This document shows, one piece after another, positions 45,193-57,400 of a stretch of 64,000 bases of DNA. How positions within the stretch are numbered: the first letter of the stretch is position 1; the number at the start of each line of letters is the position of its first letter. This DNA is from Eucommia ulmoides (lineage: Eukaryota; Streptophyta; Magnoliopsida; Garryales; Eucommiaceae): positions 19,219,401 to 19,283,400 of the forward strand of contig CM028326.1 in NCBI GenBank assembly GCA_016647705.1, in the 5' to 3' direction. Made by a program: the position numbers and the translations under genes. The notes below the pieces were generated by a model. The model was not told the origin of the DNA. It made no database searches and saw only the letters and a program-made list of their open reading frames with translations.

Positions 45193-45352
45193 GAGACTGC
45201 AAATTGATCAGGCGTTAATGTGGAACATTGCAGGACAGAAGACAATATTGTATTCAATTAGCCTCAGTCCTGCAATTTTTTATTGGACAACGCAAGTCTC
45301 CGACTGTAGGTTGGGAAGTTAAGTATTGCTGGTTATGGGCGACTAACACCTT

Positions 45353-45353
<1 letters not shown>

Positions 45354-45420
<67 letters not shown>
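45354..45420. repeat. (TA)n microsatellite, about 65 bases
   Basis: An uninterrupted alternating TA run. ORFs through it encode only Ile-Tyr repeats and are artefacts. Confidence 0.95.
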
Positions 45421-45426
<6 letters not shown>

Positions 45427-45596
45427 TGACATTCGAACTCAACCTTTCGGTGGACCATGAGCCTAAGCCTCGTAGTAATAGGGATTAGAACATTAGCCAC
45501 TCTATTATTTATTTATTTTTGGTGATTGACTAAGGATATTTGCAGACGCACATTTTAATTTCTAGTTCTGTATTGAAGTAAAGCGCTGTTGTTCAG

Positions 45597-45761
45597 GTGG
45601 TGAACATGATAAGATTTTTGGTGGACAGCTACAACAAACCAATTCCTGCAATTTTGGAGATTCCTTCGAAGGAACATCCATATGATCCCACTCATGATTC
45701 CGTTCTCTCACGAGTGAAGTACCTCTTTTCTGCTGAATCCGTCGCATCTGGAAGACGTTAA
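45597..45761 (+). pseudogene. Orphan final exon of V-type H+-ATPase subunit F
   Basis: After the acceptor TGTTGTTCAG the frame reads NMIRFLVDSYNKPIPAILEI, PSKEHPYDPTHDSVLSRVKY and LFSAESVASGRR, ending at TAA 45759-45761. This is the C-terminal 54 residues of plant V-ATPase subunit F, a small (about 130-residue) central-stalk protein of the proton pump that acidifies vacuole and endomembranes. The frame has no defect. The first 75 or so residues (usual start MANR..., GVGN, RRKTNYLIVD) are not found upstream; 42.2-44.6 kb is LTR element. Either upstream exons were lost or the fragment was copied here. If an upstream exon exists outside the part I could recognise, it would be a real gene end. 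Confidence 0.8.
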
Positions 45762-45868
45762 TCATATATATATATATGACAACTACTCATGTACAACTGA
45801 GGTTCATTTGTAGAAGAAGACAGTCTAGGTTGGAAAAAGCCCTTCTTGGTTGGAGAACAGAGTTCTAA

Positions 45869-47055
45869 GAGCATCTCCAACAGATGTTCCATAGGTGTGC
45901 CATCCTAGATATGATTCTTTTGAAGCAAAAAAACAACTTCAAAAACTGTGCTATATGGTGTACCAAAAATGGCAGGTCTGTTGTATCATATTTGGCACAG
46001 CCCTTCCCCTGTGCCATTTGACCGTTGGAGTAGCAACGGCTACTCCAACGGTCTGAAATTTCAAAACCATAGATGGTGAAAAAAAAAAAGATGAAGGAAC
46101 AAATGAGAAATGAAAATCGAACCAGGCCATCTTGATCTCCATCGCCTCAAAAAAGCAGTAGCCGTCGCCACCGTCGCCTCAATCACCGCCCTTAGCCGCC
46201 GCCTTCGCCATCGCCATCTCCATCTCCATCTCCGCCGTCGTCGCCTCAATCGCCGTTGTCGCCTCAATCGCAGCCGTAAGTCACTGCTTTCGCCATCGCT
46301 ATCTCCATCGATTGGTAGCCAAGGTCGATCGTCTTTCTCTCTTTCTCTTTCTCTCTATGTGTGTATTGTTTGATTTGTGAGCGTGAGCGTGAGATTTAGG
46401 GCAATCAAATTGAGGATGGGTTTATGGGCAAGTGGGCCGGTGGGTTATGAAAGCAGGGCTGAGTTAATGTTTTAGATAATTAGATTAGGAGATGGTTTGG
46501 GTTGATTTGGGCTGAAATGAATTGATTTGAGAATTAATTAATTTGTTTAATTGTTTTTTAATTTATGTTGAATTGATTAATTTGTTTAATTTTTTTTTTT
46601 AATGTTTAGTTGATTAGTTGATTAATTTGCACAAATTATTTAATTTATGTTGAATTGACTAATTTGCACATAATACTAATACAAGTTCAAATTCAAACTA
46701 CATGAAAAATACATAACACCCTTTGGTGGTTTAAAAAATTCAATGATTTGGCGGTAAAATTAAAATTGAAAATTTAATTTTTGCATTTTAGTTAATTATA
46801 TCCTTTGGCGGTTCAATTAAAATTTAAAATTTTAATTTTTACGTTTTAGTTTGAAATTAAAAACTAATGTTTAGCGGTTAAATTAAAATCCCAAAATTCA
46901 ATTAAATGAAGTTGTTAATTTTATTTTTTAATGAAGGAAAAATAAATGTTACATCCATTGGAGTACCTTTTTTTTTTAGGTGTGCCATTTGGCCTTTTAG
47001 TGTGCCATTTAGGCAAATGACACACCAAATTTTAGCATATCTCTTGGAGGTGCTC
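45869..47055. mobile_element. PIF/Harbinger-like MITE
   Basis: The left end is GAGCATCTCCAACAG; the reverse complement of the right end is GAGCACCTCCAAGAG. Flanks are TAA and AAA, near the 3-bp TAA/TTA duplication of PIF/Harbinger elements. GTGCCAT words repeat near both ends. Inside, 46135-46275 is a CGCC/CATCTC-rich low-complexity stretch open on both strands; its Arg- or Trp-Arg-rich ORFs are not supported as genes. No transposase is seen. Confidence 0.6.
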
Positions 47056-47058
47056 AAA

Positions 47059-48297
47059 GACGAATTTTTTCAAGATGGTTGCAATAATATGGGCCTAGGT
47101 TGGCCGCCGTCATTTTTATGTGCACTGGCAATAAATCTTTAGTACTAGAGTTTTGAGAATCATCTTCAGTTAAACATTACCATGCGGAAGTAATTATATT
47201 TTTAATGGTGATATTTACTTTGTAATTGTTTTTTTGTTGGGGATTTAGTTTGTAGATCCAATACTCAATTAATTATAGGGAAATTAACAAGTGTAGCTAA
47301 ATTAAGAATGTAATTACCAATTGATTCTAAGTGTTTAAATTTGAACCAAACGATCCCGTTGTCCAAAAAGTTTGAACCATTTAGTCCCAATTTCAAAATA
47401 CGCGGAAATTGATATGCATAATTTGTTCATGCGTGATCTGCGAGATTGAAATTTTCATATTGAAGTTTCATACAATATCATTTTATTAAAATTGAAATAA
47501 CTATTGTTATGCACATTTTTTTAAAATTCGTCTAAATAAAACCTCAAAATTATATCATATTCACTATTTTTTTTATTAGTTTCAGATTCATACATTTATA
47601 TTACATTCAATATGGTATTTCTAGAATTTTCAGTTTTCACATGCATATTACATTCAACTTGATACTTATAGAATTTTCAGTATTTACATTTGTGTTACAA
47701 AGTGTTACATTCAACATCCAAACTATCTTTATTATTTAATCATATTGCATTCAATATGTTCAACTAATTTGTATTATTATCAACATTAATTGATGTTACT
47801 TTTATTAACTTGGATGTTATATTCAACACTCACGGGGCATACAAATTATAGAGATATTATATATAATATTAACATCACAGTGAATGATGTATATAACATT
47901 CACATGCATCCTAATCTAGAACTAAAAAGAAAAGATTAATATATCATTTTGAAGATCATGATTTGTAGATCATTGTGGTGTAAAAAAATCATTGAATGAC
48001 AATTACAATTGAAATAAATTATATGTTTTGTTTTTAATTTCATTGGTAATTTATTACCATATTTTGTTCTGCGTTTTTAGGGGTGATCACACATATAGTA
48101 AATATATATTCATTCAAATCGCAAGATATGGAATTTAACCACTCATTTAATAAGGGTAAATTTGTCTGTAAAATATCAAGAGGACTGATCGGTGCAAACT
48201 AAATCTCTTGGGTTCATTCAGTAATTTTGTAAAATAGAATTGCTCTCCTAAAAACAAAAAACAAAACGGACCTACAAATGAAGTGAGCTCAACTATG
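47059..48297. other. A/T-rich stretch with nothing recognised
   Basis: No ORF, RNA gene, or transposon end is recognised. Short ATTACATTCAA.AT words recur between 47600 and 47840. Confidence 0.5.
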
Positions 48298-48302
48298 CAT
48301 AG

Positions 48303-48758
48303 TGTCACGGTTCGAGCTTTACGAGGCTAAAAAGCGGCCTGTGCGGCGCTAACTAGGGGATCGCCTAGTAGCAAGCCTAAATATCAGAGAATATCAAATA
48401 GTGGAACAGTTTTCAATAGCAACGAGTTTCTCTACAACAACACATGCCGGCAATGTAAAGAACAATACAATTACAATAACAACAACAATTGTATTATATC
48501 AAAGGCTACAAGGTGTGAAAGGCTTTAATGACTTCAAAAGCATGTCCTCCCATATAATACTTTAAGCAAAAAAATACAAGTGATAACAATAAATATCATT
48601 ATACTCGATGAGACATAATGAGGTCTTTTTACAAGAAATGAAGGAAATAAACTAAATTAAACTATATTACACTAAACTATTCTAGAAAACAAATGAAAAG
48701 TGTCACAAGTAAGCGACCATGTGCGAGAACAAGCATTGGACAAGCTTAGACTGTGACA
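48303..48758 (-). repeat. 3' LTR of the Galadriel-like element
   Basis: TGTCACGGTTCGAGC to GACTGTGACA, 456 bp. It is followed on the plus strand by TCCTCCCCCACTTG, which on the element strand is the purine tract CAAGTGGGGGAGGA. Confidence 0.9.
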
Positions 48759-48779
48759 TCCTCCCCCACTTGAGCAGTC

Positions 48780-51700
48780 GACGCCCTCGTAGACTTTATC
48801 TCGTTATATTCTTTGATGATGTCCACAAATGGCAACAAGTCTTCTGCTTTCTCCCAGCTAATCTATTCATCTCCAAGTCCCTTCCACCTTACCAAATATT
48901 CCTGATATTGTTGGCATGAGGCGCAGACCACCCTATCAGACAAAATCTCTTTTGCTTGTCGAACGACTGGAGGCCAGATGCTAATTTGGTGTCGAGAGGG
49001 GTGGTTACAAGTAAGGTCATCTTGATCGGCATGGAATGGTTTGAGGCAGCTGACATGAAACACAGGGTGAACTTTCTTCTATGTAGGCATCTCAACCATA
49101 TACGAGGCCTTACCAATTTTTTCAAGAACTGGAACAAGGCCTTCATACTTGCGAACTAGACGTTTGTCTACTCGGCGCAAGAAGTGAAGTTGTTCTGGCA
49201 CAAGCTTGATCATCACAAGATCTCCCGGGTGAAACTCTAGCAGTCTTCGTCCTTGGTCGACCCATTTTTCATCATCTTGGAAGCTTTCTCAAGATATGCT
49301 CTAGCAATTTCAGTGTTTTGCTCCTATTCCTTGGTGAAGTTGAAAGCCCTTGGAGACTTATCTTTATATGGCATACCCACTGAGTGGGGTAACAGTGGTT
49401 GCTGGCCTATAACAATCTCAAATGGACTTTTGTTGGTAGATGAGTTTTTGTGAGAATTGAAACAGAGTTGGGCTATGTCGAGCAACTGTACCCAATTTTT
49501 CTGGCTAGAATTGACATAATGGCGTAGGTACTCCTCCAGAAGTCCATTGAATCTCTCTGTCTAACCATCAATTTGGGGATGATAGCTTGAGGGGAGGTTG
49601 ATGGATGATCCGAGAAGCTTGAAAAGTTCAGTCCAAAAGGAACCAATAAATTGCTTATTTCGGTCACTGATGATACTCTTTGGGACACCAATACTTGATG
49701 ACATGTTTGAAGAACAAAGAGGCGGTGTCCTCAACAGAGCAGAACTTGGGTGTTGGAATAAATGTTGCTTACTTTGAGAATCGATCTACTACTACCAAAA
49801 TTCCACAAATGTCACTGACTTTTGGTGAATTTGTAATGAAATCCAGGGAGACGCTCTCCCATGGTTTGTAAGGAATTGGCAAGGGCTCCAACAAACCTGG
49901 GAGCTTAGCATTTTCAACCTTATCTTGTTGGCAAGTAAGACAAGCCTTTGTATAGTCCATCACTTCTTCACGCATTTGCGACCAATAGTATCCATATTTC
50001 AAGAGAGCCAATGTCCTCTACCATCCGGAGTGCCTAGCCCATGATGTATCATGGCACTCTTTAAGGAGAAGTTTTCGAAGTTCCCCGACCTTAGGCACAT
50101 ACAGTCGGTTACCCTTGGTGAACAACAAATCGTCTTCCACCCAGAATTGGCGGCACTTCTCTTCTGCTGCTAGCTTGAGTAGAGATCGGGCTAACGGGTC
50201 CTTGGCTAAGTTCACCTTTATCCTTTCCCTTAAGTCAGTGTTTAACTCACTCGTAGCAACATGAGCCAAAAACTTCATCATTGGAATCTCGGCCTTCCGA
50301 CTCAAGGCATCGGCAACTTGGTTGGTCCTACCAGCTTTGTATTTGAAGTCAAAGTCGAACTCTGTCAGTAGTTCCTGCCACCGAGCTTGTTTGGAGGTTA
50401 GCTTTGGTTGTGTTTGAAAGTGACTCACCGCAGTGTTGTCAATCTTGACAACAAATTTGGACCCCAATAAGTAATGTCTCCACCCTCGAAGGCAGGTACT
50501 ACGGCAATGAGCTCTTTCTCGTGAGCTGAATACTTTCTCTCAGTAGTATTCAATTTGCGACTCTCATAGGCCACTGGGTAATTGTCCTATAGAAGTACCC
50601 CACCTAAAGCAAAATCTGAAGCATTTGTCTGAACTTCAAAGGGTTTTAGCATATCTGGTAGAGCCAATACGGGGTCACTCATAACCGTTTTTTTCAAGTC
50701 TTTAAAATCAAATTGGCACTTCAAGGTCCAATCCCACTTTTTTTCCTTTTTCAATAGTTTTGTAAGAGGGGCACATCTCCGAGAAAACCCTTCAATGAAG
50801 CAGCGATAGTAGTTAGCCATTCCTAAGAAGAAACGTATCTCCTTTAGGTTGAAGGGTACCTTCCAATCTTGGATTGCTTTGATCTTATCAGTATCCATGT
50901 GGATTCTTCCTTTATCAATGATATGTCCTAGGAACTTGATACTGGTCTGAGCAAAAGAGCATTTTTCTTTCTTAACATACAACTCATTCTCCCGAAGTTT
51001 TTGAAATACCAATCCCAAGTGTTCGATATGCTCTCCCATTGTAGAGTTGTAGACGACAATGTCATCCAGATAGACGACCATGAACTTGTCAAGATAGTCA
51101 CGGAACACTTGATTCATCAGCGTGCAAAAGGTTGCAGGAGCATTCGTAAGCCCAAAAGGCATTACCAAAAACTCAAAAGAGCCATAACGCGTGACGCATG
51201 CCGTTTTTGCCTCATCTCCTTTGGTAATATGGACTTGGTAATATCCTGACCATAGGTTAAGTTTCATGAAATACTTGGCCCTCGTTAGCTGGTCGAACAA
51301 GTCGGCAATCAATGGAATCGGATACTTGTTCTTGATTGTGAGTTTGTTGAGGGCTCAATAGTTAACACACATTCGTAAGCTGCCATTGTGCTTCTTCTGG
51401 AATAGCACTGGAGAACCATAAGGAGATTTGGAGGGGCGTACCAAGCCAGAGTCCAACATTTCCGTAAGTTGTTTTCGTAATTCAGTAAGTTCTGGAAGAG
51501 ACATCTTGTAGGGTACACGAACGGGCGGTCATGCACCTGGAATGAGTTCAATCTGATGATCCACACCTCGCTGAAGGGGTAGGTTTCTTGGGAGTTTGGT
51601 TGGCATCACATCCTTAAAGTGATTCAGTAACTCCTTTATTACAATAGAGGTCATCCCCTCAAATGAATTATTTTCCTCAGCAAATACGGCCACAAACGTG

Positions 51701-52150
51701 GGCTCCCCTCGATGAACTCCTTTCTTGAATTGCATGGCCAAAAGGAACTTATCTGAAGTTGGTTGTTGAACAGAAAGGATCATGCACGATTTATCCCCCA
51801 TCACACGAAGAGAAGCAACAAATGGCATAGGGACTTATTTTGTCTCCCTAAAAAATTCCATCCCCAGTATGACATGAAAATCATCCATAGGGACCACTGT
51901 AAAGTTCGTTGTTCTATCCCATGAATGAATATTTACAGAGGCCCTTTTAGCTATCCCAACGATAGGACGCGCAGTAGAATTCACTGCTTTCATCCTACTA
52001 AATTCTTTCTCCAAGCGTAAGCCTAAGCGCGTTGCCTCGGTATCGGATATGAAGTTGTGTGTGGCCCCAATATCTACCACTGCTTGGGTATTCTTCCCAT
52101 TGATTTTTAGGTCCACGAACATGAGACCTTTGGGTAAGTCTTTCCGAGCG
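48780..52150 (-). pseudogene. Galadriel-like pol: protease, RT, RNase H, integrase, chromodomain, broken
   Basis: Protease (51835-52122): QAVVDIGATHNFISD, where the active-site DTG/DSG is DIG. RT (50587-51312): [15 protein letters not shown] and the active site YLDDIVVYN. RNase H: TNASDFALGGVLL near 50600, where the usual Asp is Asn. The frame then breaks near 50580, and LTSKQARWQELL and RTNQVADALSRKAE follow (50018-50467). Integrase (about 49450-50020): ACLTCQQDKVENAK, SLDFITNSPK and, in another frame, ISDRNKQFIGSFW and a TERFNGLLEEYLR block. The chromodomain (48820-49000) has ILSDRVV, YQEYLVRWKGLGDEE and SWEKAEDLLPF. In life it would read histone marks and guide integration. Stops and shifts make it inactive. 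Confidence 0.85.
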
Positions 52151-52199
52151 GGAGAAGTCTGTTATCTAACTGCATTAAGCATATGAACAACACTTATTC

Positions 52200-53354
52200 G
52201 TGTCTCATCTTATTTTTCTTCTTCTTCCTGATTATCTGAGTGGTCTACTTGGATCAATATTTGTAGAGTCGTCAAGGCGTGTTTGTGAGGACACTTCGAA
52301 ATCAGATGAAGACCTTTGCATAAAACACATGAAATAGAGAAACTTCTCTGGGTCTTGTTACCCCAAAATGGTGACCGATTGGTTGAATTGAAGGATTGCC
52401 TTGTGTTGGATGACTGACCTGAGTAGGGGGGCTGACCTTTATACTGGTTCTTCTACGAGGAGTTCGTATTTGGAGCTCCTCCATTCTTAGGCATCCCAAA
52501 TTTTTGAAATGGTCTCATATTCTTATCATTCCGATTTCCATTTCCATCATTTCGTCTCTCATTGTTGTTGGTAGACTCAGTAGAGTAGTCGACCAAGTGT
52601 TCGGCAGCAGATATTGCGACAGACAGATTCTGAGGCCGTTGTCTCTAAACCTTTTGCTATGTCCAATTCTTGAGACCATCAAGGAACCAAAACAATTTGT
52701 CCTCCTTTGACATTGAGCGAGTCTAACATGAGGCTTTGGAACTTTTTCACATAATCTGGTACATTTCCAATTTGCTTTAGTTCCCTCAATTGTCGTCGAG
52801 CCAGGTACTTGACATTTTTAGGGAGTAATTGGCCTTTCAATTCCTTCTTGAGACTTTCCCATATTCGATGGTGCATTCTCCTGCTTGGATATCTTGGTAT
52901 TTCGTTCGCCACCACAACTTGGCATCTCCGCTTATATACATGGTAGCAGTCGTCACCTTCGTGTCTTCGGCCATGGCCCGGGTAGCATGAAAATATTGTT
53001 CCATATCAAATAGAAAATTTTCTAGCTCCTTGGCGTCTCTTGTGCCGCCATAGGATTGAGGTTCGAGAACACGAACCCTCGAAGTTAGTTGATCGGGGTT
53101 TTTTGCAAGAGCCCAGTACACAATGTTCCTCAGTTCTTCTAGTTCGTCTTAGAGCTCCAAGACTGATTTTTCCATCTCAACATGATGGCCAGCGGATGTT
53201 GTGGCAACTTGGCCCATCCGTTCGATCAGGTGATCGATTTGGGATTATGAGACGTCCCCTCCCTATTAGCATTGGGGTTTTGAAGAAGAGATATAACAGC
53301 GTCGATGCGAGAAACGCTTTGTTCAAGGGCGTCGAGATAATCTTTAGTCATCAT
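52200..53354 (-). pseudogene. Galadriel-like gag, broken
   Basis: The likely start is ATG at 53354 (MMTKDYLDALEQSVSRIDA). The core reads LEPQSYGGTRDAKELENFLF, DMEQYFHA, TMYISGDAKLWWRTKYQD and WESLKKELKGQLLPKNVKYL, the usual plant chromovirus capsid blocks. Near 52320 is the CX2CX3HX4C knuckle CVLCKGLHLISKCP. Several frameshifts and stops separate the pieces. It would form the particle and bind the element RNA. Confidence 0.75.
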
Positions 53355-53407
53355 GGGTTTTAGCAATGTGGTCAGGCAACGGATCGCTTTGTTGCTCTGA
53401 TACCAAT

Positions 53408-53860
53408 TGCCACGGACCTAGCTTTTCAAGGCTGGAAAGCGACCCGTGCGACGTTAACTAGAGAATCTCCTAGTAAGCAAGTCTGAAGATCAGAGAATAT
53501 CAAATAGTGGAAGTAGTTTTCAATAGTAACGAGTTTTCCTACAACAACACATTCCGGTAATGTAGAGAAGAATACAATTACAATAACAACAATAATTGTA
53601 TTAATATTAAAGGTTACAAGGTATGAAAGACTTGAATAACTTTAAGAATATGTTATCCCACATAATACTTTAAACAAAAAAATATAAGTGACAACAATAT
53701 ATATTATTATGCTCAAGGAGACATAATGAGATTTTTTTACAAGAAGTTAAAGAAATAAATTAAATTATACTACACTAAACTATTCTAAAAAACAAATGAA
53801 AAATATCACGAGTAAGGTTATGTACAAGAATAATCACCGGTACAAGTTTAGAACTTGACA
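53408..53860 (-). repeat. 5' LTR of the Galadriel-like element
   Basis: TGCCACGGACCTAGC to TAGAACTTGACA, 453 bp, homologous to 48303-48758 along its length. The adjoining bases 53394-53405 read TGGTATCAGAGC on the minus strand, a perfect initiator-Met primer-binding site. Confidence 0.9.
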
Positions 53861-53865
53861 CATAG

Positions 53866-54434
53866 GCAGAGCACTTGGAATTGGAATAAAATATTAAAAT
53901 TGCGCTCGAAGAGTTCCATGGAAGCAATATCTTTCATTTCTTAAATAGGAAAATATACCCATAGAAGCAACCTCTTCAATTCATATGCAGAAGATTTCCT
54001 GCAATCGGGCGGTTCACATCTCTCTTCCGGCGCATCAAACGGGTCAAAACCCTTCTCTCTGCCCTTCACGGGGGAAACACAGGCCTATCTCACCAAGCAA
54101 ACTGACCATTTCCGCTTCCGTAAACCCGGAAAACGCCTGAGAAACCGCCAACTGCGTCCCACGTGACCATCCTTCCGTTGAAAGTCAGGCCTTTTCAGTG
54201 AGTAACTCCTCAATCTTGTGCGAGTGAATGAAATGGAGGAGGTGGGAAAAAGGTTGCAAAAGTCCATACCATTTGAAAAATGCCCCTTCTCTCTCGTATA
54301 CACAGATAATATATATGCGTGTATCATGTGCATACATATGTATCCGCACAGCATTTATCAGGAAATATTGTTCATTCAAATCATTCCTTCAAAACCCAAG
54401 TATTTGATCAGATTCTCAAAGCTTATAAGGCAAA
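53866..54434 (+). promoter_or_regulatory. Upstream region and leader of the SPARK gene
   Basis: No ORF or repeat is recognised between the chromovirus target site and the ATG at 54435. TATATATG-type A/T words near 54310 and a CCACGTGACC G-box-like site at 54160 are possible promoter elements. The chromovirus end lies about 575 bases before the start codon. Confidence 0.35.
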
Positions 54435-57400
54435 ATGGGCATGGGAAAATTGGGGAATCAAACTCTATTTCTCCTTCTTTTGCTGCTTTGTAAGTGTTCT
54501 AACATTCTCTACCTTTTTACACCTGTAAGTTGGGTTATTGTCAGTGTTTTTTAAGACATTTAGTTTGAATTATCTGTATGTTTAAGCTTGTTGTGTTGTG
54601 TTTGATGGTTCATTAAGATATCCCTGGCAATGCTTTGTGGTTAATGCAGCGTGGATTTTGGCATTCTGTCTAAATTTTGGAGTAGTGTCTATTCTTGTAT
54701 TTCTTTGTTGTACTATGATAGAATAGACCTTCTGTACCTACCCATTACATGGTTATAATCCTTGGACCGTGTTTGGTTGGAGGTAATGGAATTAAATTCC
54801 GAGAGAATAGAATCAAATTTTGAATGGACATCCATTAAAAAATTGGTTCCATTCCTTCGTGTAGGGTGGTCTTGGGCCCCTCTCAAGCCTAAAAATTAGC
54901 TCATGAGGTGAAGTTTTCCTTTACACTTATAACTTGACCACCAACCCCTTTCCACATCTAATGTAGGATAAACCCAAATATACCAGTGTTGGGGTGGTCT
55001 TGGGCCTATCTTAACCCCAAAAGCTAGCTTACGGGGTGAGGTTTTTCCTCACACTTATAATTTGACCACTAGCTCCTTTCACATCCGATGTGAGATAAAC
55101 CCAATAATCTCTCTCTCACACATCGAGCCTTTGGTCGGCTAACTCTCAACCAATCTCTCATTTTGTGCCTATTGGGCCAGAGTTGTCATAACTTAGGTTT
55201 TGATACCAGTGTAGAGTGAGCTCTAATACTAGTGTAGGGTGATCTTGGGCCTCTCTCATCATAAAAACTAGCTCGTGATGTGAGGTTTTCCCTCACACTT
55301 ATAACATGACCACCCGCCATTTTCACATTCGATGTTGGATAAACCCAATATTTCGGAATGTTATTATATTACCTTCAACCAAACAATGCCATTAGTCTAT
55401 TTTACTTTGTTTCCTTAAAACATATGACCATGTTTGGTGCAGTTTTAAATTCATCAAAGTGCAGCACATATAGAGGAGTAGCTAAAATTAAGCATGATGA
55501 GTTATCTTCTGATATCTCCCCGAGCGTGGACCCTCAACCACTTCTTCCTTCCCTGGCCCCTTCACCATTGATGCCGTTCATCAATTACACGGTACCAGTG
55601 TTATCAGGTAAAATCCAACGTCTTCTACACGTTATTAGAATGTCCATCATTCCCTGTCAAGCCCTTATGCTGCGTTTGGGTAATATATTTGAAGAGGAAT
55701 TTGATTTGGGAAAGCGATTTGTAAATTTTTCTTAAAAGACTTACTTAAGGAAAAATTCAAAAATCGTTTTCAAAATCAAATTTCTTCTTCAAATACCTCA
55801 CCCTTCTTTTACAAATTGCACTGAGATGAATGCATTATTGGCATAATTTCAAAGAAGTTATCACTTAGGCACCATTTGGTAAGTCTTTTTTTTTTAAAAG
55901 AAAAAATGACTTAATTTTAAAAGTAGCGTTTGTTTCGCACTTGAAAAAAATACTTTTAATAATAAGAAGGGTAAAGATGTGACTTTAAATATTTTTTTTT
56001 TCGAAAAACAAAAAACAGTTGCTTTTTATTTCATCGATTATGAAACTATAATAAATTGATGCAGATCAATAGATTAGGTTCTCGTCAACTACTTTTTTCA
56101 ATTTTTTATGATTTTTTTTTCTTTTTCTTTTGATTAAGAGATCATTTACAGGGATAATACGAAGATATTATCTTGATAGATCAAAGACAACTAAAACTGT
56201 GAATGGAATGGATTTGAGATAATGGAGGGGAATGTAATTGTATTCACCAAAACATTGAAGGAAAAATCCAAATTATAGCTATGAAATGAATAAAATACAA
56301 GTAGAATAAAGAAAATGAACTTTTAGGAATTCGAGAACCTGGTTTCTCCCAATTTACTTCTCAGAATTTTGGTACCGCCCCAATTTCCTTGACATGCTAT
56401 TTATTTAGGTTAGAAGATTCCTCTAACTAACTCTTCTAACAACCCAACTCACTAACAAACTCAACAACTTACCCCAACTAGCCAAGAATTTTCTCAACCC
56501 CTCTCAACCAACTTAGCCAAGTCATTTCTTTTACACACTTCTCTTTTTATTCCTCACATATGTATATTTGATAAGTGGCCTATCAATACCTCCCCTCGGA
56601 CTCTCACCTTGTCCTCAAGGTGAAAAGTAGGAAATTGAGTGTTCAAAAACTCAAACTCTTCCCACGATGCTTCAAAATCTGGGAGCTGCTTCTACTTGAT
56701 CAATACTTCTAGCTGTCCTTGCGCGTTGTAACGCATCCCTTCCACAGATTCAGATTCAACAAGTCACTCCATCTCGTCGGTAAGGATCTCAGGTAGAGGC
56801 TACACCCGGGTAGCATTTCCCACTACTTTTTTGAATATTGAAACATGGAAACACTGAATGAATGGAAGTAGTGGGAGGCAGGTCTAACTTGTATGCTACT
56901 GCTCCAACCCGAGATATCACTTGATAAGGGCTGAAAAACTTAGGTGACAACTTTTCATTGACTCTCCTTGCCAAGGACTTGTGACGATAAGGTCAGAGTT
57001 TCACATAAACCCAATCCCCTTCAGCAAACTCGACTTCTCGCCCCTTCTTATCTGCATAATCCTTCATGCGTTTCTGAGAACGCCTCAAATGGTATTTGAG
57101 TTCTTCCAAGATGTGGTCCCTCGCTTGAAGTTGAGTATCAACCTCAGACATAGGAGTGGAACCAGCTTCAAAACACAACAATGGTGGTGGATCACGGTTG
57201 TAGAGAGCTCAGAATGGAGTGGTGTGACTGTGTGAGTGGACGAATGAAATGAAGTGTTGTACCAATACTCCGCCCAAGGTAGCCACTTAACCCATTGCTT
57301 GGGTTGATCTCCAACAAAACATCACAAATAGGTCTTAATCCCACAGTTGACCACCTTAGTTTGCCCGTCTGTTTGCGGATGATAGGTCGTGCTACGCTTC

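Larger units (their letters stand above)
48303..53860 (-). mobile_element. Complete Ty3/gypsy chromovirus (Galadriel-like), decayed
   Basis: LTRs lie at 48303-48758 (3') and 53408-53860 (5'), both TG...CA, flanked by a perfect CATAG duplication (48298-48302 and 53861-53865). Gag, protease, RT, RNase H, integrase and a C-terminal chromodomain occur in that order on the minus strand. The two LTRs differ at many sites, mostly transitions, so the insertion is old. The element is 5.56 kb. Clade assignment rests on the chromodomain and gag wording and is tentative. Confidence 0.9.

Noticed and set aside
45228-45488. 86-codon ORF
   Set aside because: Its core is an Ile-Tyr repeat from the (TA)n microsatellite.
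46061-46373. Arg-rich and Trp-Arg-rich ORFs on both strands
   Set aside because: They come from a CGCC/CATCTC low-complexity stretch inside a MITE-like element.
51001-51249. Plus-strand ORF over the reverse transcriptase
   Set aside because: Shadow of the YLDD region of the Galadriel-like RT; no independent support.
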